From an uncultured Atopobium sp. (GTDB taxonomy: Bacteria; Actinomycetota; Coriobacteriia; Coriobacteriales; Atopobiaceae): a stretch of 53,710 bases of DNA. Below the pieces are notes generated by a model, which saw only the letters and a list, made by a program, of their open reading frames with translations, was not told the DNA's origin and made no database searches. Position numbers and translations under genes: made by a program. Below, one piece after another: positions 35,574 through 44,929 of the stretch. The stretch is from NCBI GenBank assembly GCA_916715765.1, contig CAKAPG010000010.1, forward strand, positions 1 to 53,710. Direction: 5' to 3'. Each line of letters begins with the position of its first letter. Within the stretch, counting starts at the first letter, position 1.

Positions 35574-36952
35574 TGTTTAACAGCCTGCAAGATAGACTGC
35601 AAAATACATTTTCCGCTCTGCGCGGAAAGGGCCGTCTCACTGAGGACGATATCAATTCCGCAATGCGAGAAATTCGCATGGCTCTTCTCGAGGCTGACGT
35701 TAACTACAAGGTAGTTAAAGAGTTTGTTGGCCGCTGCAAAGAGCAGTGCATGACCGCTGACGTCCTGGAGTCTCTGTCCCCAGCTCAAAACGTTGTCCGC
35801 ATTGTTCTGGATGAGCTCACGGCGCTGCTTGGTTCAACCGAGTCCAAGCTTACGTTGGCACAGAACCGCATTCCAAACGTCATCATGCTCGTTGGTCTTC
35901 AGGGCTCCGGCAAGACAACTGCGGCTGCAAAGCTTGCCTACCTGCTAAAGTCCCAGGGAAAGAACCCTCTGCTTGCCGCCTGCGACGTTCACCGTCCTGC
36001 AGCAGCAGATCAGCTTGAAACACTTGGTTCAGAGATTGGCGTAGCAGTCTATCGCGGCGATGGCAAAGACGCTGTTGCTATTGCGTCTCAGGCAATCCAG
36101 GAGGCTGTTGACCACCTCAATGACCTGGTAATTGTCGATACCGCTGGTCGTCTTCAAATTGACGAAGAAATGATGGAAGAGGCCGTTGCTATCAAGCGCG
36201 CCGTCAAGCCAGATCAGATTCTTATGGTTGTCGACGCCATGACCGGCCAGGATATTGTAAATGTTGTGAGCACCTTCGCCGCGCGCGTAGACTTTGACGG
36301 CGTTATCATGTCCAAGCTTGATGGCGATGCTCGTGGCGGTGGCGCACTTTCCGTACGCGAGGTTACCGGCAAGCCTATCAAGTTTGTTTCCATGGGCGAG
36401 AAACCCGATTCACTTGAGGTTTTCCACCCAGATCGTATGGCCAAGCGTATCCTTGGAATGGGCGATGTTATCTCTATTGTTGAGAAGGCCCAGCAAGCAG
36501 CAGACGAGAAACAGGTTGAAGATGCCGAGCGTATGTTGCGCGAAGGCTTCACTATGGATGACCTGCTTAATCAGATGAATCAAATCCGCAAGATGGGCGG
36601 TCTTGCAAAGCTTATTGGTGCTCTACCTGGTGGTGACCGCATGATGGCCCAGCAGGGCGGTGTGGATGATAGTTCTATGGGAAAGATTGAAGCTATCATT
36701 CATTCGATGACTAAAGAAGAACGTGCGCGTCCAAAGATTATTAACGGTCAGCGCCGTCGTCGTATTTCCATGGGTTCTGGTCGCAGCGTTCAGGAAGTCA
36801 ATCAGCTTATTCGCCAGTGGGGAGAGATGAATAAGATGATGGGTAAAATGAAGGCTATGACTCAGGGCGGTAATGCAAAGAAAGGCCGTCGTGCTATGGA
36901 ATCTATGATGAAGAACATGGGCTTTGGCGGAGGTCAAATGCCACGTTTTTAG
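35573..36952 (+). CDS. ffh: signal recognition particle protein Ffh
   Basis: 459 residues. The NG GTPase has G1 GLQGSGKTTAAAKLAY, DVHRPAAADQLETLG, VDTAGRLQIDEEMMEE and SKLDGDARGGGALS. The methionine-rich M domain (about 310-459) contains GGLAKLIGALPGG and the RNA-binding RRRRISMGSGRSVQEVN. It binds signal sequences and 4.5S RNA. The SRP RNA gene was not recognised in the window. Confidence 0.98.
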   Translation: MFNSLQDRLQNTFSALRGKGRLTEDDINSAMREIRMALLEADVNYKVVKEFVGRCKEQCMTADVLESLSPAQNVVRIVLDELTALLGSTESKLTLAQNRIPNVIMLVGLQGSGKTTAAAKLAYLLKSQGKNPLLAACDVHRPAAADQLETLGSEIGVAVYRGDGKDAVAIASQAIQEAVDHLNDLVIVDTAGRLQIDEEMMEEAVAIKRAVKPDQILMVVDAMTGQDIVNVVSTFAARVDFDGVIMSKLDGDARGGGALSVREVTGKPIKFVSMGEKPDSLEVFHPDRMAKRILGMGDVISIVEKAQQAADEKQVEDAERMLREGFTMDDLLNQMNQIRKMGGLAKLIGALPGGDRMMAQQGGVDDSSMGKIEAIIHSMTKEERARPKIINGQRRRRISMGSGRSVQEVNQLIRQWGEMNKMMGKMKAMTQGGNAKKGRRAMESMMKNMGFGGGQMPRF

Positions 36953-37002
36953 GCGTTGCCAGTAAATAAATTTATATAAGAATTGCTCATGTCGAGCAAT
37001 AT

Positions 37003-37052
37003 CCCTACTGCATTTTGTTAAACATGGTAAACTCTCTCAAAAAGCAGTAGGG
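37003..37052 (+). promoter_or_regulatory. inverted repeat enclosing promoter-like sequence and overlapping the ribosome site
   Basis: CCCTACTGC (37003-37011) and GCAGTAGGG (37044-37052) are perfect complements with a 32-base loop. The right arm contains GTAGGG, part of the ribosome site of the DUF454 gene that starts at 37060. The loop has a candidate extended -10 (TGGTAAACT). If transcription starts upstream, the fold could hide the ribosome site. Inference from complementarity only. Confidence 0.35.
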
Positions 37053-37059
37053 AGTATTT

Positions 37060-37440
37060 ATGTCAATTAAACGTGTTGCCTTTATGGCACTAGGTTGTAT
37101 AAGCTTGGCACTTGCTGTGCTTGGTGTAGTGCTTCCCATTTTGCCTACTGTTCCATTTTTAGCGCTCGCAGCATTTTGCTTTGCAAACTCATCCGACCGA
37201 CTTAATAATTGGCTTATTAACACGAAGTTTTATCAAAATAATCTTGCTGATTTTAAAGCTGGAAAAGGGATGACTGTTAAGACTAAAGTGCGCATTCTTG
37301 CCACAGTAACTTTGGTCATGGCTATAGGTCTGATTGTCATGCTTATGAAAGGTGTTATTGTTGGCAGTATTATCCTTAGTGTTGTTTGGCTAGGCCACAT
37401 TTACTATTTTGGTTTTAAAGTTAAAACGCTTGAAGAGTAA
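37060..37440 (+). CDS. DUF454 (YbaN-like) inner-membrane protein
   Basis: 126 residues. Three hydrophobic helices (about 8-45 and two in 80-115). The motif GVVLPILPTVPFLALAAFCFANSS followed by LNNWLINTKFYQNN is the DUF454/YbaN signature. Family function is not established. The RBS is GTAGGGAG, inside the inverted repeat described upstream. The gene is separate from the ffh operon. Confidence 0.88.
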   Translation: MSIKRVAFMALGCISLALAVLGVVLPILPTVPFLALAAFCFANSSDRLNNWLINTKFYQNNLADFKAGKGMTVKTKVRILATVTLVMAIGLIVMLMKGVIVGSIILSVVWLGHIYYFGFKVKTLEE

Positions 37441-37503
37441 ACAATTGTTACAATAGCTTCTAGTTAGTTTCATTATTATTCGTTAATGATGAGGTGACTG
37501 AAG

Positions 37504-38160
37504 ATGCAGCGTAGGAAAAGAATTATTGTAGGCATAACAATCAGCGCAGTGATTGTGGCATGTGTATTCATATGTAGTTGGTTTAGACCCGAAGCGGTTA
37601 AAGAACGAAATCTTGATTTTTTAAAACATGAAGCTGCGGAATTTATACGGGAGCAATCAGCTGATAATATTTTCTCATATGAAAAGTTTGAGTCTGGAGA
37701 ATATAGGACTTATACCTGCAATATAAACGATGTGTATATATCTGGTCCAATTTTATCAGTTGTAGAGAAAAACAATGAATTATTAGACGGTGGCATTTCG
37801 TGGGTTGTAAGTGTTAATGGAGAAATCATTGGAACAATCGAGCAAGATGCCGCTTTATATTCAGTTTCTCTCTCATCACAAGATTTTGATCAATATATTC
37901 TTTATGGGACTGCTTACGTTCTGCAAGCTATAAGCACTCGCAAATTACCTGCCGTCTCCTACTATGAATACGACACAGATGGTGGAGGAACCTTTCTGTC
38001 TGATAATATACTTGCGACATTTAATTACGGCACAGGAGACTATGGTTTTGATAAAGCATTCAGCAAATTTCCTTCTGCCAGTTCATTGATCACTTCTCGC
38101 TTAGGTCCAGAATATCTTGATTTTATGGCAAACAAAGAGCGTGTTGTAGATCTTCTGTAA
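37504..38160 (+). CDS. membrane-anchored exported protein, unknown
   Basis: 218 residues. A basic start (MQRRKRI) is followed by one hydrophobic helix (IIVGITISAVIVACVFICSWF), then about 190 polar residues outside the membrane. The ectodomain is rich in Asp, Glu, Tyr and Ser and has strand-like segments (YTCNINDVYISGPILSVVEK, GGISWVVSVNGEIIGTI). I do not recognise a family. The cysteine in the hydrophobic helix (VACVFICSW) does not make a clear lipobox. The gene is AT-rich relative to the ffh and smc genes nearby. It has a weak GAGGTGACTGAAG ribosome region. Confidence 0.7.
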   Translation: MQRRKRIIVGITISAVIVACVFICSWFRPEAVKERNLDFLKHEAAEFIREQSADNIFSYEKFESGEYRTYTCNINDVYISGPILSVVEKNNELLDGGISWVVSVNGEIIGTIEQDAALYSVSLSSQDFDQYILYGTAYVLQAISTRKLPAVSYYEYDTDGGGTFLSDNILATFNYGTGDYGFDKAFSKFPSASSLITSRLGPEYLDFMANKERVVDLL

Positions 38161-38171
38161 GACATAAAAAC

Positions 38172-38202
38172 GCGCGCTTCAGAATTATTTTCTAAAGCGC
38201 GC
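38172..38202. terminator. bidirectional terminator between unknown gene and the L,D-transpeptidase
   Basis: The stem GCGCGCTT / AAGCGCGC extends by four more pairs past a small bulge. A run of A upstream gives a good T tract for the minus-strand gene. Confidence 0.85.
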
Positions 38203-38225
38203 ATAAATTATTCTCTAAGAAAAAC

Positions 38226-39905
38226 CTAGTAGTGAATGATAACAGGATCTCCGTCTTTGGCAATATCAAAGAGTTTTTGAGCGTTTTCATAGCTAAGGTT
38301 AATGCAGCCATGACTACCGCCAGTTCTGTAGATGTTTCCACCAAACGCACTTCTCCATGGGGCATTATGGAAGCCAACTTCTTGACCCTTTACGCCAAGC
38401 CAGAAATCAACGTGTGCATCCCAACCTGGTTTGCCATTCTCGTCATTTGGACCAAGAAGACGAGCGTTTCTGATATGACTGGTAATATACCAGACTCCTT
38501 CTGGAGTGTTGTGATGTCCGTCTGGGATACCCGTTACTACATCGGCTTCCCAAAGAATTGTGCCATCATCACCATAAAGAACAGCATGCTGAGTGGTAAG
38601 GTCAACGTCAATATAACGACCGCCCCAGTCCTGCTCGCCCTGTTTAGTAAATTTATCGGCTGACTGTTTTGTAGGCAGTTCAATCTTTGTTGCCTGGCCA
38701 GCTGACAGACCGTCAGAGATAGCTTTTACAGCAGCGTCATTATCAATAACCCAGCCGTATGCACCAGCAGCCTTTGTAGTGAATTCTTTTCCATCCCAAC
38801 GCTTATAGGTCCTTGAAGTGCCGCGAGTATCTACTGCAGGAGCAAGTGTCTCGTTGACCCATTTGGTAATAGCGTCTGTATCAAATGAAATAGAGAGATT
38901 CTCGTCAAACTTAATCCAGCTAGCAATGGTGTCTTGATCAAGTTGATATGCAACAGAGTCGCCCAACATCAAATCAACCGCAGAGGCAACGTAGGAATTA
39001 GCTGTCTTCAGAGCGGCATCAAGATCTTCTGCGCTCATGAGGCTTTCTTGGCCAAGCTGTACAGTGGTGCTCAGATTATCAAAAGCGGTTTGCAAATCTT
39101 TATGGACGCCTTCAAGAGAAAGCCTTGTAGCAATAGCATCGTCAGCAAAAATGAACTTTTTAGCTGAGCTATCGTAGGTAATTCCATTGTTCTCAAGAGA
39201 CTGAGCAGATTCTTTTGCCTGTTCAATTCTTTGATTAAAGAGTGCGTCCGCCTTGCTTGTATCATACGAGGCGGTAGCGTGAGGGCTCAAGGACCTGCTG
39301 CGATTAAGCTCCAGTGGCCACATCCAAGGATTCTGCTGGCTAATTGCATCGCGAGTATATCCAGCAGCGTCGTACGTCAAATCAATGTCAGAGGCCTTGA
39401 TGGTTAAATCAACGCCGTTTCCAGAGACTTGTACAGAATAGTTTGAGGCCTCGTTTGCTCTAGAAGCCTGCAAATCTGAAGCTGGTTTTAAGGAGTAGTC
39501 TTTACCATAAATGCTGGTCTGAGGCATAAAGAAGAAGTTAAAGAAGATTGCTCCACCCACATACACAAGGGCGAGAATACCAACGAGCGCGGCAGGTATT
39601 TTCCACCACTGATGTTTCTTATGGTTAACGGGAGCTTCTTCTTTTTCTCCAAGCTCTGCGCTATCAAGGGGAGCAATGACAGTTAGATCATCTGCTTGCT
39701 CTTCTGGAGACTCTGTAGCTTGTGAAGACTCATTGAGCTGATTGGCTTTTTCCTGCTCTTCATTAAGAGCAACGTACATATCAGTATCGCCAAGACTTGG
39801 AACTGAGTCCTTAAGGGAAGGTGACTTCTCTGTAGCTTCCTCTGTGGAAAGAGGCTGTAGGTTAGCGGTGTGAGAAGCAGAGCTTTTTGCAAAGTGCTTA
39901 GCCAA
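38226..39905 (-). CDS. L,D-transpeptidase (YkuD domain) with membrane anchor
   Basis: 559 residues if translation starts at the TTG at 39905, which has AAGGAG six bases upstream; an ATG at 39941 has no such site. Residues about 1-105 are an acidic cytoplasmic tail, then one membrane helix (AALVGILALVYVGGAIFFNF). The middle (about 150-430) resembles two PG-binding-4-type domains. The YkuD catalytic domain is C-terminal, with GGSHGCINLSYENAQKLF (catalytic Cys, His). It forms 3-3 crosslinks or anchors proteins to peptidoglycan outside the membrane. The LPDTA protein is divergent from it. Confidence 0.9.
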   Translation of the reverse strand: MAKHFAKSSASHTANLQPLSTEEATEKSPSLKDSVPSLGDTDMYVALNEEQEKANQLNESSQATESPEEQADDLTVIAPLDSAELGEKEEAPVNHKKHQWWKIPAALVGILALVYVGGAIFFNFFFMPQTSIYGKDYSLKPASDLQASRANEASNYSVQVSGNGVDLTIKASDIDLTYDAAGYTRDAISQQNPWMWPLELNRSRSLSPHATASYDTSKADALFNQRIEQAKESAQSLENNGITYDSSAKKFIFADDAIATRLSLEGVHKDLQTAFDNLSTTVQLGQESLMSAEDLDAALKTANSYVASAVDLMLGDSVAYQLDQDTIASWIKFDENLSISFDTDAITKWVNETLAPAVDTRGTSRTYKRWDGKEFTTKAAGAYGWVIDNDAAVKAISDGLSAGQATKIELPTKQSADKFTKQGEQDWGGRYIDVDLTTQHAVLYGDDGTILWEADVVTGIPDGHHNTPEGVWYITSHIRNARLLGPNDENGKPGWDAHVDFWLGVKGQEVGFHNAPWRSAFGGNIYRTGGSHGCINLSYENAQKLFDIAKDGDPVIIHY

Positions 39906-40133
39906 GGAGCACTCCTTATAAAATACGAAGTTACACAGCAAGAATCAGTGTGTTTTGACAAACAAGCTTTCTGTAATTGAGTCAAAGACACATCTATTTA
40001 GTGTAGTGCATATTCGTCACATATTTTATGGAACTTACGAGGAATTATTTTCCACAGGAGAAGAACAAAACTGGAGTAATATATACGACATTTAGAAATA
40101 ATTATTTACCAATTGCAAGGGGAGCAATAGCGT

Positions 40134-41795
40134 ATGCCATCAACTAGAGTCAATAGTATCATGCAAAAACTTAGATGCGTTTGTACTGCTCTTGCTGTTC
40201 TTCTTTTATGCACTTCAGCTTTTCCTAAAATTGCTGTTGCTACTGCATCAACTATTCAATCAAATTCCCATTCTGCTAATCAGTTGTTGCTGCATACTGA
40301 TGTCAAATCGTATGAACTTCTACCTTCTGATTTTGCGCCTCTTGTGGGCAATGATTCAACTTCGTTTGATAACCTTGAGCAAGTTAAGCCTTATGAGGCA
40401 GTTAACCCTGATTCTCATCCAAACTTTAGCAAGGTAAGTGATTTTGTTTACCTAGATAGAGACCAGTTTGACTTGTCGCTTTTCTCGCCAGATGATTCCT
40501 TGAGCTATACAACAGATGACGCAGCGGTAGATGCTTACATTCAGACTCATCCGGAGCTTGCTGGCGTAACTGATCGTAGAATCTTGCTTCCGGTGTTTGA
40601 ATTTGATTCAGACAATGATATTCAGGCTCACAGAGACAGAATTAATTCATACATCGCTAATGGTCAGCTGGCACAAGGGTCGGTTGGTCAAGATAATACT
40701 GCTGTTATTGATACTAGTTTGTCTATGGGTCAGTATAAGCTGGAAAAAACGCTCTCGTATGATCAAGAGCATGGCTTCTATTACATCTATACCATGCACG
40801 TAGGTATATCTGATATTAATCGCAACCTCACAACGTTTGTTGATAGCAACGGAAATAAGACTGAAAAACAAGGTCTGTTCCAGGCTCCAGAGGTAGTGGG
40901 TAATGACATTCTTGACCACAAAGAAGTTGACTCTTATACGATTTCCGCTGGCTATGATGGCGATGGTAATGTTGTCCGTCCAACTACGTATGTGACACAT
41001 ATTACGTATTACTACACCCTCGCACACACCGCATATGTTTCAGATACTGGAACTACTTTAAAGCCTATTGACGCTGGTCTTCAGAATGCTCCTGCTACTA
41101 TTTCTTCTTACAGCTATGATCACACGGTTGATGCAGGTACAAGGCGAGTATTGGATATTGATGCCGTGACAGCTCGCCTTATGGCTGAGATTCAGGCACA
41201 AGATGTTACTCAGCTTTTCCCTGTTAGTGCTGCTACTCATAATGGAGATATTGCCATTAGCAGAACTCCTGGTGGTAACACTTACGATATTCAACTGTTT
41301 GAAAACGGCCAATTTACTGTTGATTTGAGCTATCTGCCAGATGGCACACCTCGTGTCGTTGATGCCGATGGCAATGCTGTTTATTTCTCAAACCATTTCA
41401 AGGATGTTGTCTATTCTTCATACCAAGATGACACCTTGCCTGTTGGTCAGTATCGAATTGAATATCTGCTTACTCCAACATCTGCAGATCCAGATCACTT
41501 TGATTCATACCAGCATTTAAAGGTCAATCTTGTTATTGGAACAAGTGATACTTCTCAGCCAGCCATTACTGCAAATTGGACTCACGTATACGTGAAGCAG
41601 CCTGAGACTACTCCAGAAACGCCTGAGACTCACACTCCAGAGAAGCCTAAGCAGCCTCAGCAAACTCAGAAGAAGTCTTTGCTCCCTGATACTGCAGACT
41701 ATTCTCAGATTGCATTACAAGGGGCACTTATGGGCTCTTCTGTCTCACTGGTTTCTTTGAGTTTCTTCCTTAAGAGAAAACAGTTGCAGAAGTAA
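40134..41795 (+). CDS. surface protein with signal peptide and LPDTA sorting-type signal
   Basis: 553 residues. N-terminal signal peptide: basic start then VCTALAVLLLCTSAFPKIAVA. The ectodomain (about 40-495) is rich in Asp, Thr, Tyr and Ser with no cysteine-rich or repeated domain that I recognise. A Pro/Thr/Glu wall-spanning stretch (TPETPETHTPEKPKQPQQ) precedes the C-terminal LPDTA motif, a hydrophobic helix and the basic end KRKQLQK. That is a sortase-type anchor, with LPDTA in place of LPxTG. GGGGAG lies upstream of the ATG. Adhesin or host-contact role is inference. Confidence 0.8.
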   Translation: MPSTRVNSIMQKLRCVCTALAVLLLCTSAFPKIAVATASTIQSNSHSANQLLLHTDVKSYELLPSDFAPLVGNDSTSFDNLEQVKPYEAVNPDSHPNFSKVSDFVYLDRDQFDLSLFSPDDSLSYTTDDAAVDAYIQTHPELAGVTDRRILLPVFEFDSDNDIQAHRDRINSYIANGQLAQGSVGQDNTAVIDTSLSMGQYKLEKTLSYDQEHGFYYIYTMHVGISDINRNLTTFVDSNGNKTEKQGLFQAPEVVGNDILDHKEVDSYTISAGYDGDGNVVRPTTYVTHITYYYTLAHTAYVSDTGTTLKPIDAGLQNAPATISSYSYDHTVDAGTRRVLDIDAVTARLMAEIQAQDVTQLFPVSAATHNGDIAISRTPGGNTYDIQLFENGQFTVDLSYLPDGTPRVVDADGNAVYFSNHFKDVVYSSYQDDTLPVGQYRIEYLLTPTSADPDHFDSYQHLKVNLVIGTSDTSQPAITANWTHVYVKQPETTPETPETHTPEKPKQPQQTQKKSLLPDTADYSQIALQGALMGSSVSLVSLSFFLKRKQLQK

Positions 41796-41872
41796 TTCAT
41801 GAACACATGACGTTGCTCTTGCCTCAAGAGTGAGAGAATACTGTCTATCAAGAGGCGAGAGGTACGTTATTT

Positions 41873-42706
41873 ATGGCAACATATCCGGTTATTCATGTAG
41901 ATTCATCTGACGACCATCGTCTTGATGTGTATGCTCGACTGACTGACAACCAGCTTCGTAATCGTCTTGATCCGTCCCGCGGTGTCATGATTTGTGAGTC
42001 ACATTTTGTGATTGAGACTGCGCTTGCTGCAGGTTGTAGACCGCTCTCATTTCTTGCGAATACTTCTCATACAGACAATATTTTGCAAATTGTCGAGAAG
42101 TTCCGTCCTCTGCCAGACAACACTCCCATTTTCATTCTTCCAGATGAGCAGCTCACACAGCTTATTGGCTACAAGATGAATAGAGGAGTGCTCTGCGCTA
42201 TGAGAAGGCCACAAGGTGTAGCGTTAGAAGAGATTCTTAACACCTCTAAGCACATTGCCGTTTTGGAAGACTTGGTTGACGTTAATAACGTAGGCGCAGT
42301 CTTTAGGTCAGCCGCAGCTCTTAATGTAGACGCTGTTATTTTGACAGCTAAATGTGCTGACAACCTCTCAAGACGAGTTCTGCGCGTTTCTATGGGAACG
42401 GTTCTTAATGTGCCTTGGGCTCGCCTGGATGAAGAAACAACATCGCTAGATCTTATAGAAAAGCTTAAAGCTCATTCTTTTACTACGTGCGCTCTTGCGC
42501 TTACAGATTCTGCAGTACCTTTAAATAAAGAGCTGGTAGAAGGCAAAAAAGCCGCGCTGTTCTTTGGTAGTGAAGGCTATGGACTTGATAAGAAAACTAT
42601 TGCGGCCTGTGACGTTACTACCATCATTCCTATGTCACATCAGGTGGACTCTCTGAACGTTGCAGCGTCATCTGCTGTTGCTTTTTGGGAGCTCTTTGCT
42701 CGATAG
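41873..42706 (+). CDS. SpoU/TrmH-family RNA 2'-O-methyltransferase
   Basis: 277 residues. Three SpoU motifs are intact: motif 1 NNVGAVFRSAAAL, motif 2 ALFFGSEGYGLD and motif 3 IIPMSHQVDSLNVAASSAVAF. The SAM-binding trefoil knot lies in the C-terminal half. It methylates a ribose 2'-OH in tRNA or rRNA, but the exact target cannot be decided here. The start has GAGGCGAGAGG upstream. Confidence 0.93.
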   Translation: MATYPVIHVDSSDDHRLDVYARLTDNQLRNRLDPSRGVMICESHFVIETALAAGCRPLSFLANTSHTDNILQIVEKFRPLPDNTPIFILPDEQLTQLIGYKMNRGVLCAMRRPQGVALEEILNTSKHIAVLEDLVDVNNVGAVFRSAAALNVDAVILTAKCADNLSRRVLRVSMGTVLNVPWARLDEETTSLDLIEKLKAHSFTTCALALTDSAVPLNKELVEGKKAALFFGSEGYGLDKKTIAACDVTTIIPMSHQVDSLNVAASSAVAFWELFAR

Positions 42707-42752
42707 CCTGGATAGAGCGCCTTTAATCGCAGTACAAAAATTGCGGTACAAA

Positions 42753-42784
42753 AAACGGCCATCTACAAGTGTAGGCGGCCGTTT
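42753..42784. terminator. bidirectional terminator between the SpoU gene and ftsH
   Basis: The stem AAACGGCC / GGCCGTTT has an inner CTAC / GTAG pair. A tracts on the left give a T run for the minus-strand ftsH. Just upstream, the motif GC[A/G]GTACAAAAA occurs twice in near-tandem. Confidence 0.87.
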
Positions 42785-42805
42785 AACTTTGCTTATGAGA
42801 AATGA

Positions 42806-44740
42806 TTACTCTGCTGAAGGAGTAGCGGAACCCTCTTCGTTAGTATTCTCAACTACTGGTGCAAAGGTATTCTCGCGTTTGAGGATATTCATGAACTCCT
42901 CGCCGGTGATTGTTTCCTTCTTTTGCAGGTAATGAGCAATCTCATGCAGTTTGAAGCGGTTCTCTTTAAGTGTCTGGAGTGCGCGCTGGTGGCCCTCTTC
43001 AACAATACGCCTGACCTCAGCATCAATCTCTTCAGCTGTTGCCTCAGAGCAGGTGAGGGAAGAGCCACCACCAAGATAGCGGCTTTGCTGCTGGCTAAGG
43101 GTAACCATACCAAGTTTGTCAGACATGCCGTACTGCGTGACCATAGCGCGAGCAATAGCTGTTGCACGCTCAATATCGTTGGAAGCACCATTGGTCATCT
43201 CGCCAAAGATAAGTTCTTCAGCTGCGCGTCCACCACAGAGTACAGCAATCTCATCCATTGCCTGGCTCTTGCTCATCAGATAACGCTCGTCATCCTCAAC
43301 TTGCATGGTAAAGCCAAGAGCTCCGCCAGTACGAGGAACAATGGTGATCTTGGTAACAGGAGCATCGTTTTTCTGGATGGCACCAACAATTGCATGGCCG
43401 GTCTCGTGATAAGCCACAACGTCCTTCTCGTGCTCAGAAAGAACAGTGTTCTTCTTCTTTGCGCCGGCAATAACAACGTCAACGGACTCAGCAAGGTCTT
43501 CGGTGGTAACACGACGGCGACCAAAGCGAACAGCACGAAGAGCTGCCTCGTTGATGATGTTTGCAAGGTCTGCACCGGATGCGCCTGGTGTGGACTTAGC
43601 AATAATAGAGAGGTCAACGCCTGGCTCCATCTTTACATCATTGGCGTGAATCTGAAGAACTGCCTCACGACCCTTAAGGTCTGGAAGCTCAACAGGAATA
43701 CGGCGGTCAAAACGGCCAGGACGCAGAAGTGCCTTGTCCAAGGTCTCAGGGCGGTTGGTTGCTGCAAGAACAACAATACCCTTGTGGTTATCAAAGCCGT
43801 CCATCTCAGAGAGCAGCTGGTTTAAGGTCTGCTCACGCTCATCGTTGGAGTTGAGAGAAGCATCACGGCGCTTACCAACCGCATCAATCTCGTCAATAAA
43901 GATGATGCAAGGAGCCTTTTCATTTGCTTGCTTGAAGAGGTCACGGACTTTTGCAGCACCGCGTCCAACAAACATCTCAACAAACTCAGAGCCAGCAATC
44001 TGGAAGAAAGGAACGCCAGCCTCACCAGCAACTGCCTTAGCAATGAGGGTCTTACCAGTACCTGGAGGGCCTACAAGCAAGGCACCACGAGGGCAGCGAG
44101 CACCAATCTCTTTGTACTTATCAGGAGTCTTAAGGAAGCTAACAATCTCTTGCATAGACTCTTTAGCCTCTTCTTGACCAGCTACGTCTTTAAACGTAAT
44201 GCCTGTATCTTCTCCCTTGATTTCTTTGGCGCTTGAGCGACCAAGATTGCCGCCAAGACCTCCAAAGCCGCCGCCAAAGTTCATGGAAGGACCATCGTCA
44301 CCCATGGCGCGTTTAAGGGATCGGTTGATAAAGTAGCCAATGCCCAAGAAGATAACAAGAGGGATTCCATACTGAATAAGGGCATAAAGCAGCATATTTG
44401 TAGAGTTGTCAGGAATAGAAGCCGAGAAATCAACTTTGTGATCTCTAAGCGTCTGAACCAGTGTTGCATCATTAGGGAACTGTGTGGTCTCAAAGACCTT
44501 CTCGGAATCTCCAGAGCCAGTTGTGAACCTAATGTTTCTGCTGCCCGTATTAAGGTCTACCTTGGTAACTTCATTATTGTCAACCTTGTTAAGGAACTCA
44601 CTGTACGAGACAGTTTGTACCTGTTGACGCAGAAGTCCTGGTAATAATGTGTTGCTAAGCAGGAGATATACAAAGATGGCTACTGCAATATAGAGTAGCA
44701 TCGACATAGATCTACGGTGCTTGTTATTGTTATCTGCCAT
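42806..44740 (-). CDS. ftsH: ATP-dependent zinc metalloprotease FtsH
   Basis: 644 residues from the ATG at 44740, with AAAGGGA upstream; a longer frame to 44767 is unlikely. Two membrane helices (about 12-35 and 105-125) flank a small outer domain. AAA+ motifs: Walker A VGPPGTGKTLIAKAVAG, Walker B IIFIDEIDAVGKRR, and the SRH with ATNRPETLDKALLRPGRFDR. The protease site is HETGH, with a later Asp ligand expected near the ERATAIARAMV helix. The C-terminal tail is short. It degrades damaged membrane and some cytosolic proteins. Confidence 0.97.
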   Translation of the reverse strand: MADNNNKHRRSMSMLLYIAVAIFVYLLLSNTLLPGLLRQQVQTVSYSEFLNKVDNNEVTKVDLNTGSRNIRFTTGSGDSEKVFETTQFPNDATLVQTLRDHKVDFSASIPDNSTNMLLYALIQYGIPLVIFLGIGYFINRSLKRAMGDDGPSMNFGGGFGGLGGNLGRSSAKEIKGEDTGITFKDVAGQEEAKESMQEIVSFLKTPDKYKEIGARCPRGALLVGPPGTGKTLIAKAVAGEAGVPFFQIAGSEFVEMFVGRGAAKVRDLFKQANEKAPCIIFIDEIDAVGKRRDASLNSNDEREQTLNQLLSEMDGFDNHKGIVVLAATNRPETLDKALLRPGRFDRRIPVELPDLKGREAVLQIHANDVKMEPGVDLSIIAKSTPGASGADLANIINEAALRAVRFGRRRVTTEDLAESVDVVIAGAKKKNTVLSEHEKDVVAYHETGHAIVGAIQKNDAPVTKITIVPRTGGALGFTMQVEDDERYLMSKSQAMDEIAVLCGGRAAEELIFGEMTNGASNDIERATAIARAMVTQYGMSDKLGMVTLSQQQSRYLGGGSSLTCSEATAEEIDAEVRRIVEEGHQRALQTLKENRFKLHEIAHYLQKKETITGEEFMNILKRENTFAPVVENTNEEGSATPSAE

Positions 44741-44912
44741 ACACGTCCCTTTACCTGTTTGGCTCAAATATGATATGAGCTCACTTAGATATTGGAATTG
44801 TTTTACCCAATCTACATTTTTTATTTCTATAAAAATTTAAAATTTGGATTCCGCATAATTTGTTAAAAACGGTTTAAGCGTGTGTATTACTTAGTTCAAT
44901 GAGTGCAAGACG

Positions 44913-44921
44913 TGGTAGTAT
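44913..44921 (+). promoter_or_regulatory. candidate extended -10 promoter for the ileS leader
   Basis: TGG TAGTAT has an extended -10 form and lies just before the T-box start. No good -35 is seen. The remaining sequence from 44741 to about 44910 is AT-rich, with no gene that I can support. Confidence 0.35.
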
Positions 44922-44929
44922 TACTTACA

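Noticed and set aside
36982..37000. Hairpin ATTGCTC/GAGCAAT after ffh as a terminator
   Set aside because: The stem is seven base pairs and no T tract follows on the plus strand.
42730..42752. Near-tandem GC[A/G]GTACAAAAA as a CRISPR-like or operator repeat
   Set aside because: Only two short copies exist, right before a terminator; too little to support a function.
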